This document shows positions 34,639 through 42,432 of a stretch of 64,000 nt of DNA, piece after piece. Under the pieces are notes generated by a model. The model did no database searches and was not told the origin of the DNA. It worked only from the letters and a program-made list of their open reading frames with translations. A program made the position numbers and the translations under genes. Position 1 is the stretch's first letter. Every line of letters starts with the position of its first letter. The stretch is from Desulfovibrio aminophilus. GTDB taxonomy: Bacteria > Desulfobacterota > Desulfovibrionia > Desulfovibrionales > Desulfovibrionaceae. The stretch covers positions 62,001-126,000 of the forward strand of contig NZ_JAMHGA010000038.1 in the NCBI RefSeq assembly GCF_023660105.1, written 5' to 3'.

Positions 34639-34666
34639 TTGCCAGACGCCGCCTCCCGCCTATTAT
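34639..34666 (+). promoter_or_regulatory. Sigma-70 type promoter before the flavoprotein gene
   Basis: TTGCCA (34639-34644), 16 bases, TATTAT (34661-34666), 28 bases before ATG 34695. AAAGGAGG is the ribosome site. Confidence 0.65.
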
Positions 34667-34694
34667 TGAGAAGACGACAGACAAAGGAGGCGTC

Positions 34695-35636
34695 ATGCCC
34701 GATCATCCGCTGTACGACGTAGTCATCCTGGGCTGCGGTCCGGCCGGCCTGCAGGCCGCCATCCACGCGGCCCGCAAGAAGGCCTCCGTGCTCCTGCTGG
34801 GACGCATGGACAAGAGCAGCCTCTACTGGGCCCACGTGGAAAACCTCTGCTGCCAGTTCAAGGTCACGGGCGAGGAGATGCTGCGGATAGGCCGCGAACA
34901 GGCCCTGGGCTTCGGAGCCGAAATCATTGGCGAGGACGCCCTGCGCATCGAGCAGAAAGGGCGTTTCTTCGAACTCTCCACCGAGAGCGGCCAGGCCGTG
35001 GTGGCCCGAACCCTGGTCATCGCCACCGGCACCACCCGCAACAAGCTCGGCATCCCCGGCGAGAAGGATCTCCTGGGCCGGGGCGTGAGCTATTGCGTGG
35101 AATGCGACGGCGGCTTCTTCCGAAACGAGGACGTGGCCGTCATCGGCGGCCACAGCGCGGCGGCCGGAGGTGCGCTGACCCTGACCCACACGGCCAAAAG
35201 CGTGCATCTGGTCTGCGAAAAGCTGGACGTGGCCGAAGCCCTGCGCGCCCAGATCCTGGAGCGCGGCGTGATCCTGCACGAGGGCGTCAAGCCGCTGGAG
35301 ATCACCGGCGAAAACGCGGTGGACGGCCTGTCCCTCTCCGACGGCTCCCGCCTGGCCGTGGCCGGGGTGTTCATCGAACTGGGGGCCAAGGGCGTGCTGG
35401 AGCTGGCCGCCACCCTCGGGCTGAACCTGGACGAGAGCATGAAGTACGTGGACACGGACAAGCGCATGCGCACCAACGTGCCCGGCGTATTCGCGGCCGG
35501 AGACATCGCCGGGCCGCCGCTGCAGATCGCCAAGGCCATCGGCGAGGGCTGCGTGGCCGGTCTGGAGGCCGCGACTTACGCCAAGAAGATCAAGGAAGCC
35601 CAGGAACCCGGCGACGAGGAAGAGGACGATCTCTAA
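34695..35636 (+). CDS. Thioredoxin reductase-like flavoprotein
   Basis: The 313-residue product has the FAD-binding motif VVILGCGPAGLQAAIHA at the N-terminus, ATGTTRNKLGIPGE, and the closing FAD motif GVFAAGDIAGPPLQ. The redox pair is CVEC in SYCVECDGGFF, matching the CxxC of thioredoxin reductase. The pyridine nucleotide domain begins VAVIGGHSAAAGG, but the basic HRRxxxR motif that binds the 2'-phosphate of NADPH is absent (the spot reads LVCEKLDVAEAL). NADH or another donor is therefore likely. The C-terminus is a short acidic tail. It may reduce a thioredoxin encoded elsewhere. It stands alone between promoter and terminator. Confidence 0.88.
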   Translation: MPDHPLYDVVILGCGPAGLQAAIHAARKKASVLLLGRMDKSSLYWAHVENLCCQFKVTGEEMLRIGREQALGFGAEIIGEDALRIEQKGRFFELSTESGQAVVARTLVIATGTTRNKLGIPGEKDLLGRGVSYCVECDGGFFRNEDVAVIGGHSAAAGGALTLTHTAKSVHLVCEKLDVAEALRAQILERGVILHEGVKPLEITGENAVDGLSLSDGSRLAVAGVFIELGAKGVLELAATLGLNLDESMKYVDTDKRMRTNVPGVFAAGDIAGPPLQIAKAIGEGCVAGLEAATYAKKIKEAQEPGDEEEDDL

Positions 35637-35667
35637 GCCCGCCGTTTCGCGGCGCCATCGAATGCAA

Positions 35668-35697
35668 CAGGCCCCGACGGTTTTCCGCCGGGGCCTG
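35668..35697 (+). terminator. Terminator between flavoprotein gene and fmdE-like gene
   Basis: CAGGCCCCGACGG (35668-35680) pairs with CCGCCGGGGCCTG (35685-35697), one mismatch, with a TTTT loop. ATCTTTTCTC follows on the plus strand. The genes on both sides converge here. Confidence 0.7.
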
Positions 35698-35727
35698 ATC
35701 TTTTCTCAACTCGCGGCGCGGTCCGGG

Positions 35728-36333
35728 TCAGATCTTCTGCTCCACGGCCTGAAAGCAGGGAATGCAGAGGGTCTTGCCGTCGAAGCGCCGGGTGCGCGAT
35801 TCCATGGTCATTTCGCCGCAGGCCTCGCAGGCCAGACTGCGCAGCACCCGGGCCGGGCGCGGTTCCTGTCCGGGCAGGGGCGTGATCTCGAACATCTCGT
35901 CCAGTTCGATGTCCAGAAAACGCCGCCGCAGAGCCTCGCGCAACTCGCCCACCCGGGTCAGGTCCTCGGGCGTGGCCGTGCCGTCGGCCTGCCGACGCAT
36001 CAATGCTCCCATCTCCTCATCCATGCCGCCGCGAACCTCGGGCCGCAGGATGGCCCGAAAGCCGCTCCCGCCGCGCCGGAAGAAGGAAAAGGCCATCTTG
36101 CCCAAATCGCGGTGAATGAAGTTGCCCTTGCCATAGGTGCAGCCGGTGAGCACCTGGATGGCGTCCACGCCGCACATGTCCGTCTCGGACACGGCCACCA
36201 TGTCCGGGCCGGGCTCGCCCAGTTCGCGCAAGGCCAGCTCGGCCGCGCGGATGCCGATGGACAGTCCGGGACACTCGTGGCCGTGAAAGGCCACCACTTC
36301 GGCCAGCCGCTCGGGAGAAAAGGAACAGGGCAT
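35728..36333 (-). CDS. FmdE family protein with C-terminal zinc finger
   Basis: FmdE was first seen beside methanogen formylmethanofuran dehydrogenase genes; its biochemical role is not settled. This 201-residue protein has the family core FHGHECPGLSIGIRAAELA (His17, His19, Cys21) and CGVDAIQVLTGCTYGKGN, whose Cys and His residues probably bind metal. A treble-clef-like finger with CEAC and CIPC follows at the C-terminus. It starts 2 bases after the ABC ATPase stop, as the fourth gene of an importer operon, which suggests a role with a metal or metal cofactor taken up by that importer. Confidence 0.88.
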   Translation of the reverse strand: MPCSFSPERLAEVVAFHGHECPGLSIGIRAAELALRELGEPGPDMVAVSETDMCGVDAIQVLTGCTYGKGNFIHRDLGKMAFSFFRRGGSGFRAILRPEVRGGMDEEMGALMRRQADGTATPEDLTRVGELREALRRRFLDIELDEMFEITPLPGQEPRPARVLRSLACEACGEMTMESRTRRFDGKTLCIPCFQAVEQKI

Positions 36334-36335
36334 GA

Positions 36336-37097
36336 TCAGACCTCGCTACGGGGCAGCACCAGGGGGTGGTCGTCGACCCGGTGCACGGTCACGGGCAGGC
36401 CGTAGACCTCCCGCACCGTGTCGGCCTCGATCTCGCCGGGGCTGCAAGCGGCGAAGACCCGACCTTCCTTGAGGAACAGGAGCTTGTGGGCGAAGCGCAG
36501 GGCCGTGTTCAGGTCGTGCATGGTCATGACCACGGCCATGCCGTGTTCCACGGCCACGTGCCGGATGAGGCGCAGGATGTCCTCCTGGTTGCGCATGTCC
36601 AGCGCACTCGTGGGCTCGTCGAAGAGGAGCAGGCGAGGTTCCTGGACCAGGGCCCGGGCGATGGCCACCTTCTGCAGTTCCCCGCCGGAAAGCTGGTCCA
36701 GGTGGCGCAGTTGCAGGTGGCCGAGGCGCAGATGGCGGATGGCCGACTCCACCATGCGCACGTCCGCGTCCGAGGCGCGCCAGCGGATGTGCGGCTTCCG
36801 GCCCAGGAGCACGGCGTCGAACACGGTCAGGCGCGGGGCCTCGTTGCGCTGGGGCACGTAGCCCACGGCCCGGGCCACGGCGTCCGGCGCCAAGCGCAAC
36901 ACGTCCTCGCCATCCACCAGCACCGCCCCCCGGCTGGGCCGGTGGATGGCGTTGATGCACTTGAGCAGCGTGGTCTTGCCTACGCCGTTGGGACCGAGCA
37001 CGGCCAGGACCTCGCCCGGCCCCACGGACAGGCGCACGTCCCGCAGCACGGGGCTGCCGTTGTAGGAGAAGCACACTCCGGCCACGTCCAGGATCAC
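36336..37097 (-). CDS. ABC transporter ATP-binding protein, iron-complex type
   Basis: I start at GTG 37097, which overlaps the permease stop (GTGA) and has GGAGGCGGTC upstream. The product is 253 residues. Walker A is LGPNGVGKTTLLK (about 34-46), signature LSGGELQKVAIARAL, Walker B RLLLFDEPTSALD, and the switch His lies in MTMHDLNTAL. It belongs to the FecE/BtuD class that powers import of siderophores, heme or cobalamin. With the permease and binding protein it forms a complete importer. Confidence 0.93.
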   Translation of the reverse strand: MILDVAGVCFSYNGSPVLRDVRLSVGPGEVLAVLGPNGVGKTTLLKCINAIHRPSRGAVLVDGEDVLRLAPDAVARAVGYVPQRNEAPRLTVFDAVLLGRKPHIRWRASDADVRMVESAIRHLRLGHLQLRHLDQLSGGELQKVAIARALVQEPRLLLFDEPTSALDMRNQEDILRLIRHVAVEHGMAVVMTMHDLNTALRFAHKLLFLKEGRVFAACSPGEIEADTVREVYGLPVTVHRVDDHPLVLPRSEV

Positions 37098-38161
37098 GAC
37101 CGCCTCCGCAGGATGAGCAGAAAAAACACCGGCGCGCCGAGAAAGGCCGTGAGCACGGACACGGGCAGCACGTGCGGGGCCAGGATCAGGCGCGCGGCCG
37201 TGTCCGCCGCCAGCAGAAGCAGGGCCCCGGCCGCCCCAGCCGCGGGCAGCAGGAAGCGATGGTCCGCGCCGATGACCCGGCGGACCATGTGCGGCGTGAC
37301 CAACCCCACGAAGCCGATGACGCCCAGGAAGGAGATGATCACCGAGGTCACCAGGGTGGCGGCCAGCATGCCGCACAGACGCACCCGGCCGAGGCGCACC
37401 CCGAGGCTGCGGGCCGTCTCGTCGCCCGCGTCCACGGCGTTGTAGTTCCAGGCATTGGCCGTGAAATAGACCAGCGCGAACACTGCCGCCGCCGCCAGAA
37501 TCCCCACCTGGGTCCAGTTGGCCCGGGCCGTGTCGCCGAAGGTCCAGAAGACCATGGCCGCCAACTGCACGTCGTCGGCGAAGTATTGCAGGAACATGGT
37601 CCCGGCCGTGAACAGCGAGCCCAGGGCCACGCCGCCGAGGACCATGACCTCGGGGGTGGAGCCGCGCCGCCGCGCCAGGGCCACCACCACCAGGGCAGCG
37701 GCCAGGCTGAACAGGAAGGCCGAGGTCACGATGATCGCCGGCTGGCTCAGGACCACGGCCCCGCCGGTGGCGGCGGTGAGCCGCCCGTCGCCCAGGACGA
37801 GCACGGCCAGGGCCGCGCCGAAGGCCGCCGCGTGGGAGATGCCCAGGGTGAAGGGCGAGCCCAGGGGGTTGCGCAGGATGGACTGCATGGCCGCCCCGCA
37901 CAGGGCCAGCCCGGCACCGGCGGCCAGGGCGGCCAGGGACTGGGGCAGGCGGATGTTCCAGAGGATGACCCGGGCCCGCTCGGACTCGGCCGCGCCCGCC
38001 AGGGTCCTGACCACGGCCGCCAGGGAGAGGTCCGCCGCGCCCAGGCTCAGGGACAGCGCCAGGGAACAGGCGGCCGCCAGGGAGAGCGCGGCGATGAACA
38101 GCGTCTTGCGCCCCACGTAGCGGGCGTAGTCGCCCGGGATCCGGCCGTCGGCGAAGTGCAT
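37094..38161 (-). CDS. ABC transporter permease, FecCD family
   Basis: A 355-residue inner membrane protein with about ten helices, typical of FecCD/BtuC permeases. Landmarks are RLPQSLAALAAGAGLALCGAAMQ near residue 75, NPLGSPFTLGISHAAAFGAA, and the EAA-like coupling region GVIGFVGLVTPHMVRR near 265. It homodimerises and moves metal complexes or vitamin B12. It begins 2 bases after the binding protein gene and overlaps the ATPase gene by 4. Confidence 0.94.
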   Translation of the reverse strand: MHFADGRIPGDYARYVGRKTLFIAALSLAAACSLALSLSLGAADLSLAAVVRTLAGAAESERARVILWNIRLPQSLAALAAGAGLALCGAAMQSILRNPLGSPFTLGISHAAAFGAALAVLVLGDGRLTAATGGAVVLSQPAIIVTSAFLFSLAAALVVVALARRRGSTPEVMVLGGVALGSLFTAGTMFLQYFADDVQLAAMVFWTFGDTARANWTQVGILAAAAVFALVYFTANAWNYNAVDAGDETARSLGVRLGRVRLCGMLAATLVTSVIISFLGVIGFVGLVTPHMVRRVIGADHRFLLPAAGAAGALLLLAADTAARLILAPHVLPVSVLTAFLGAPVFFLLILRRRS

Positions 38162-38163
38162 GG

Positions 38164-39261
38164 CTAGCGCACGGGCACCGGCTTGAAGGCCTGCCCGCCG
38201 AAGAGGCGGTCCATCTCCCCGAACACCGGCTTGCCCACCAGGAAGGCGTAGATGGCGTCGGCCTGGGCCGCGGGGTCCACGTCCTTGAAGCGCTCGGGAT
38301 AGAGCACCTTGCCCACGAAGTAGGCGTCGGCCAGGATGGAGCCGTAATTCTGGGAATACCAGTTGTAGGGCAGCAGGCCGTAGACCCGGCCCCGCTTCAC
38401 CGCATCCAGGGTCTGATAGGCCGGGTCGGTCTTCAGTTCGTGCAGGCCGCCCGCGCCCTCGCCCAGCTGCAGGGTGGCCAGGTCGAGGAAGAGCACGTCC
38501 GGGTTCCACTCCACGATCTTCTCCTTGGCCACCACGGTCTGGCCCGGAGTCACGGTTCCCTCGGCAGCCACGTTGCGCGCGTTCAGGAAGAGGAACGGCG
38601 GGTAGCCGGGCTCGGTGGAGTGGAAGCCCTGGGGGCCCTTGTAGGCCACACCGCCGACGTAGACCCGGGGCCGCTCGGACTCCGGCAATCCGGCCACCCT
38701 CCGGCCCAGTTCCGCGATGTGCGTGTCGAAGAAGGCGATCACCGCCTCGGCGCGCTCCGTCCGGCCCATGACCTGGGCCATGAGCCGCAGGGCGGCATAG
38801 AACTCCGCCCGCTTCTTGCCCAGGTCCCCGTAGCGCAGAACCACCACCGGGATGCCGGTCTTGCGCTCCAGGTCCACGGGGTTCGTGCCCATCTCCGGGT
38901 TGACCTTGAGGATCACCTGGGGCTGCACGGCCAGGGAGAGGATGCGCTCGGGGTTGTCCTCGCCCCGGAACTGTCCGAACACGGGCAGGTCGCGGAAACC
39001 GGGGTTGGCGATGGCGTAGGGTCGGGCGTCGAACTGGTTGCGCCTGCCCTCGATGTCGTCCACGGCCACGGCCAGATTCTGGGCCTGGAGATAGGTCAGC
39101 AGCCGGAGGCAGCCGGAGCCGGAGCAGATGACCCGCTCCACCTTGGCCGGGATGGCCACCTGGCGGCCCAGGGCGTCGGTGACCACGCGGGTGTCCCCGG
39201 CCAGGGCCGGAAACGCGCCGAGCAGGATCGCGGAACACAGAAGAAGGAGCGTACGGATCAT
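38164..39261 (-). CDS. ABC transporter substrate-binding protein, iron-complex type
   Basis: I start at ATG 39261, where GGAGG lies 5 bases upstream and a signal peptide (MIRTLLLLCSAILLGAFPALA) begins; the frame continues 30 codons further up without support. The 365-residue product is a TroA/BtuF-type two-lobed protein: VTDALGRQVAIPAKVERVI opens the first lobe, and WNPDVLFLDL and RGRVYGLLPYNW lie in the second. The segment CSGSGCLRLLTYL has two cysteines and differs from most siderophore binders. The ligand may be an iron complex, heme, cobamide or other metal complex; sequence alone does not decide. Confidence 0.9.
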   Translation of the reverse strand: MIRTLLLLCSAILLGAFPALAGDTRVVTDALGRQVAIPAKVERVICSGSGCLRLLTYLQAQNLAVAVDDIEGRRNQFDARPYAIANPGFRDLPVFGQFRGEDNPERILSLAVQPQVILKVNPEMGTNPVDLERKTGIPVVVLRYGDLGKKRAEFYAALRLMAQVMGRTERAEAVIAFFDTHIAELGRRVAGLPESERPRVYVGGVAYKGPQGFHSTEPGYPPFLFLNARNVAAEGTVTPGQTVVAKEKIVEWNPDVLFLDLATLQLGEGAGGLHELKTDPAYQTLDAVKRGRVYGLLPYNWYSQNYGSILADAYFVGKVLYPERFKDVDPAAQADAIYAFLVGKPVFGEMDRLFGGQAFKPVPVR

Positions 39262-39410
39262 CGCGGCCTCCGGGCGGCCCGCGCCATGCCTTGGAAATCG
39301 TTGCGCGGACCGACTGATTATTTTTGTTTCAGTAGCACGCGATACGTACAATTTTCACCACAGCGCGTCAACACGATCCGGCCGCCGGAATGGATGAACG
39401 CCGCGCGGGA

Positions 39411-39441
39411 CAAGAAAAAGACCCCGCCGGGGCGGGGTCTT
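39411..39441 (-). terminator. Terminator of the hydrogenase operon
   Basis: AAGACCCCG (39418-39426) pairs with CGGGGTCTT (39433-39441). On the minus strand TTTTTCTTG follows. It lies 20 bases after the hydA stop. Confidence 0.85.
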
Positions 39442-39461
39442 GGATGCCGTCGAAGAAAGGC

Positions 39462-40826
39462 CTACTTGCGCACGAAGCGCACGAGCTTCTTCTCCTGGCC
39501 CGGCCGCAGATCCAGGGTGTGCGTGGAGCAGGAGATGCAGGGGTCGTAGGCCCGCACGAGCATGGACAGGATGAGCTCGATCTCGGCCTCGGACTTGTCG
39601 GCCAGGGTCGGGACCAGGGCCTCCATGTCCTTCTGGATGTTGGCGTGGTTCTGGTTCGTGGGGATGACGCAGTCGGCCTGGAAGATGCGGCCGTTGGCGT
39701 CGTACTCGTAGGCGTGGAAGAGGATGCCCCGGGGCACCTCCACCGCGCCCGCGCCCTTGCCCGCCTTGACCCGGATGGGCGGCAGGGCCTCCTCGCGCGG
39801 GCCGCGCGCCAGGAGCTTGTCGATGAGGGCCACGGAGTCCTCCACCGAATGCACGCACTCCACGAGCTGGGCCACGGTGTTCATGAACGGATTGGTGCAG
39901 CCCGGCTTGAGCCCGAGCTTGGCGGCGGCCGCCGCCGCGCCGGGGGTGAGCTTTCCGGCGTTCAGGTTGAAGCGCGCCAGGGCTCCGACCATGTAGGATT
40001 CATCGACGTTCTTGCTCCACTTGGCCGTGGATTGCGGCACACAGTACTCCCGGGTCACGCTCTTGTAGTCGCGCACGGGATGGCGCTCGTCCTGGCTGGA
40101 GCCCACCTCACCCCAGTACAGGGCATAGTCCGTGGGCGAGACCAGGGCGATGTACTCGGTCTTGCGCTCGAAGGACGGAATCTTGTCCGCCAGGGAGGCC
40201 ACGAGGTCCACGGCGAAGTCCAGGTTGGGCAGGCTCTCCACCAGGAGGGCGCGCAGGGCCGTCAGGTCCTGGATCGAGGGAATCCGCATCCAGCCGCCCG
40301 GGGTCATGCGCTGCGGGTGGGTGGTGCGGCCGCAGATGATCCGGCAGAACTCGTTGGACATGCGCCGGGCGGCCACCAGCTTGAGCAGCGCGTCCTTGTG
40401 CGTCTCGGCCAGGGGGATCACGGAGTCCACGCCCATGAGGTCCGGCAGCACGAGATAGGCGATGTGCAGCAGGTGGCTCTGGAGGTTCTCGCCGTGCACG
40501 GCCAGGCGGCGCAGCAGGAGCGTCTGCTCCGAGACGCGGATGTCCAGGGCGTCCTCGGTGGCCTGGAGCGAGGCCAGCTGGTGCCCGATGGAGCAGATGC
40601 CGCAGATGCGCGAGGTGATGTGATGCACGTCGCGGTAGTCCCGGCCGATGAGCATGGCCTCGAAGAAGCGCGGAGCCTCGGGCACTTCCCAGCGGCAGGC
40701 CGACACGCGGCCGTCCGCCTCGATCTCGACCACGATGTTGCCGTGGCCCTCCACGCGGGTCAGATAGTGGACATCCACCCGTTTTCCGGTCTTGGCCGGA
40801 GCCGCCGACTGCGTCTTTTTCGCCAT
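39462..40826 (-). CDS. hydA: [NiFe] hydrogenase large (alpha) subunit, group 3b type
   Basis: The catalytic subunit that binds the Ni-Fe(CN)2CO centre. Its four cysteine ligands are present: RICGIC (Cys75, Cys78) and DPCISCSTH (Cys430, Cys433), the latter followed by an 18-residue tail. In this enzyme class a protease cuts after the His once nickel is in place. No signal peptide is present, so the enzyme is cytosolic. It is 454 residues and ends the hydB-hydG-hydD-hydA operon, the same order as Pyrococcus sulfhydrogenase. No maturation genes (hyp, endopeptidase) are in the window. Confidence 0.94.
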   Translation of the reverse strand: MAKKTQSAAPAKTGKRVDVHYLTRVEGHGNIVVEIEADGRVSACRWEVPEAPRFFEAMLIGRDYRDVHHITSRICGICSIGHQLASLQATEDALDIRVSEQTLLLRRLAVHGENLQSHLLHIAYLVLPDLMGVDSVIPLAETHKDALLKLVAARRMSNEFCRIICGRTTHPQRMTPGGWMRIPSIQDLTALRALLVESLPNLDFAVDLVASLADKIPSFERKTEYIALVSPTDYALYWGEVGSSQDERHPVRDYKSVTREYCVPQSTAKWSKNVDESYMVGALARFNLNAGKLTPGAAAAAAKLGLKPGCTNPFMNTVAQLVECVHSVEDSVALIDKLLARGPREEALPPIRVKAGKGAGAVEVPRGILFHAYEYDANGRIFQADCVIPTNQNHANIQKDMEALVPTLADKSEAEIELILSMLVRAYDPCISCSTHTLDLRPGQEKKLVRFVRK

Positions 40827-40844
40827 GACGTCCTCGCAAGCCGC

Positions 40845-41588
40845 CTAGAGCGTGGCGGCGGTGTCTCCCAGGTAGAAGCGGAGCAGGTCCTGCACGGCCC
40901 GGCGATCCTGCCCGGCGCGGTCCAGGACGATGCGGGCCGAGTCCAGGTTGGCCCCGGGCACCAGGCCGCGGCAGCCCCAGCAGTGGGCCCCCTCGGTGAC
41001 GCAGCAGGCCCCGCAGCCCGCGCGGGTGATGATGCCCAGGCACATGCGGCCCATCTCGAAGCGGCAGATGTTCCCGGCCTCCTTGCACTCCACGCAGACC
41101 GGCCAGTCGGGCAGCCAGGGCGTCTTGCCCAGGAGCACCTCCTTGACCACCCGCGCGAACTCGGCCGGGTCCACGGGACAGCCGGGAATCTCCGCGTCCA
41201 CCTGGACCACGGACTTGATCGGCCGGGCCGGGGCGGTCGGATACCAGCGGGCGGAGGGTCCGTAGACCTCCTCGCGGTAGACGTTCTCGGCCAGGAAGTT
41301 CTTCAGGCAGTTGATGCCGCCGATGCAGGCGCAGGCCCCCAGGGCCACGAGCACGCCCGCGCCGGCCCGGATGCGCTTGATGCGCTCGATGTCCTCCGGA
41401 CGGGTGATGGAGCCCTCCACGAAGGCCACGTCGTAGGTCTCGGCCGAGCGCGTGGCCACCTCGCGGAAGCTGACCACCTCCACGTGGCCGAGGATGTCCA
41501 GCAGACGTTCCTCCAGGTTGGCCACCTGGAGCTGGTCGCCCTCGCAGCCCGCGAAGTCGAAGAAGGCTATTCTCGGTTTCGCCGTCAT
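40845..41588 (-). CDS. hydD: [NiFe] hydrogenase small (delta) subunit
   Basis: The 247-residue small subunit carries iron-sulfur clusters next to the active site. Proximal cluster ligands are in FFDFAGCEGDQLQV, LGACACIGG and IPGCPVD. The C-terminal region CVECKEAGNICRFEMG and GCGACCVTEGAHCWGCRGL holds cysteines for two further [4Fe-4S] clusters. No twin-arginine signal is present, unlike periplasmic hydrogenases. It ends 18 bases before hydA and starts 13 after hydG. Confidence 0.94.
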   Translation of the reverse strand: MTAKPRIAFFDFAGCEGDQLQVANLEERLLDILGHVEVVSFREVATRSAETYDVAFVEGSITRPEDIERIKRIRAGAGVLVALGACACIGGINCLKNFLAENVYREEVYGPSARWYPTAPARPIKSVVQVDAEIPGCPVDPAEFARVVKEVLLGKTPWLPDWPVCVECKEAGNICRFEMGRMCLGIITRAGCGACCVTEGAHCWGCRGLVPGANLDSARIVLDRAGQDRRAVQDLLRFYLGDTAATL

Positions 41589-41601
41589 GGCCGCCTCCGG
41601 G

Positions 41602-42432
41602 TTAGATGGCTTCCTGGTACGCCTCGATGTCCGTGTAGCGGAACACCGGGCCGTCGATGCAGGCGTTCAGGTCGTTGATCTGGCAGTGCCCGCACTTGCC
41701 CAGGCCGCACTTCATCTTGCGTTCCAGCGAGACGTAGATCTGGTCCGCCGGAATGCCGATCTTGCGGCAATCGGCGATGACGAAGCGGTACATGATCGGC
41801 GGGCCGACCATGGCCACGAAGGTGCCCGCGGCGTCGATCTGGACCTTGGGCAGAAGCGTGGTGATGAGGCCCACGTTGCCCTGCCAGGTCTCGTCGCCCC
41901 GGTCCACGGTCTCCAGGACCTCCACGTCGCCCCGCTCGCCCAGGCGCTTGATCTGCTCGGTGAAGATGCGCTCCTTGGGGTCGCGGGTGCCGATGAGCAC
42001 GATGATCCGGCCGAACTCCTCGCGGTGGCGGAGCTGGTAGCGCAGCAGCGAGCGCAGGGGGATGTAGCCCAGGCCGCCGGCCACGAAGAGCGTGTCCTTG
42101 CCCACGAACTGCTGCACCGGGAAGAAGCTCCCGTAGGGGCCCCGGATGCCGATCTTGGCCCCGGGCTCCAGGGCGTGCAGGGCCTGGGTCACGGTGCCGA
42201 TCTTGCGCACGGCCAGCTCGAAGACGTTCTTCTGCTCCGGCGGGGAGCTGATGGAGAACGGCGCCTCGCCCACCCCGTAGATGGACAGGTTCACGAACTG
42301 CCCGGGCTTGTGGGCCAGGGGCTTGCCGTTGTCCTGCTCGAAGGTGAACAGGGTCACGAAGTCCGAGAGCTTCTGCTTGGCCACGAGGGTCGCCGGACGC
42401 GGCACGTAGGGCGAGAAGTTCTTAATACTCAT
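41602..42432 (-). CDS. hydG: Hydrogenase FAD/NAD(P)-binding (gamma) subunit
   Basis: A 276-residue diaphorase subunit of the ferredoxin-NADP reductase family. FAD region EAPFSISSPPEQ, nucleotide-binding GGLGYIPLRSLLRY and the C-terminal [2Fe-2S] site CGLGKCGHCQIND, as in dihydroorotate dehydrogenase PyrK-like subunits. It passes electrons between NAD(P)H and the clusters of the hydrogenase. It starts 11 bases inside the end of hydB. Similar subunits also occur in anaerobic sulfite reductase AsrB; the neighbours decide for hydrogenase. Confidence 0.92.
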   Translation of the reverse strand: MSIKNFSPYVPRPATLVAKQKLSDFVTLFTFEQDNGKPLAHKPGQFVNLSIYGVGEAPFSISSPPEQKNVFELAVRKIGTVTQALHALEPGAKIGIRGPYGSFFPVQQFVGKDTLFVAGGLGYIPLRSLLRYQLRHREEFGRIIVLIGTRDPKERIFTEQIKRLGERGDVEVLETVDRGDETWQGNVGLITTLLPKVQIDAAGTFVAMVGPPIMYRFVIADCRKIGIPADQIYVSLERKMKCGLGKCGHCQINDLNACIDGPVFRYTDIEAYQEAI

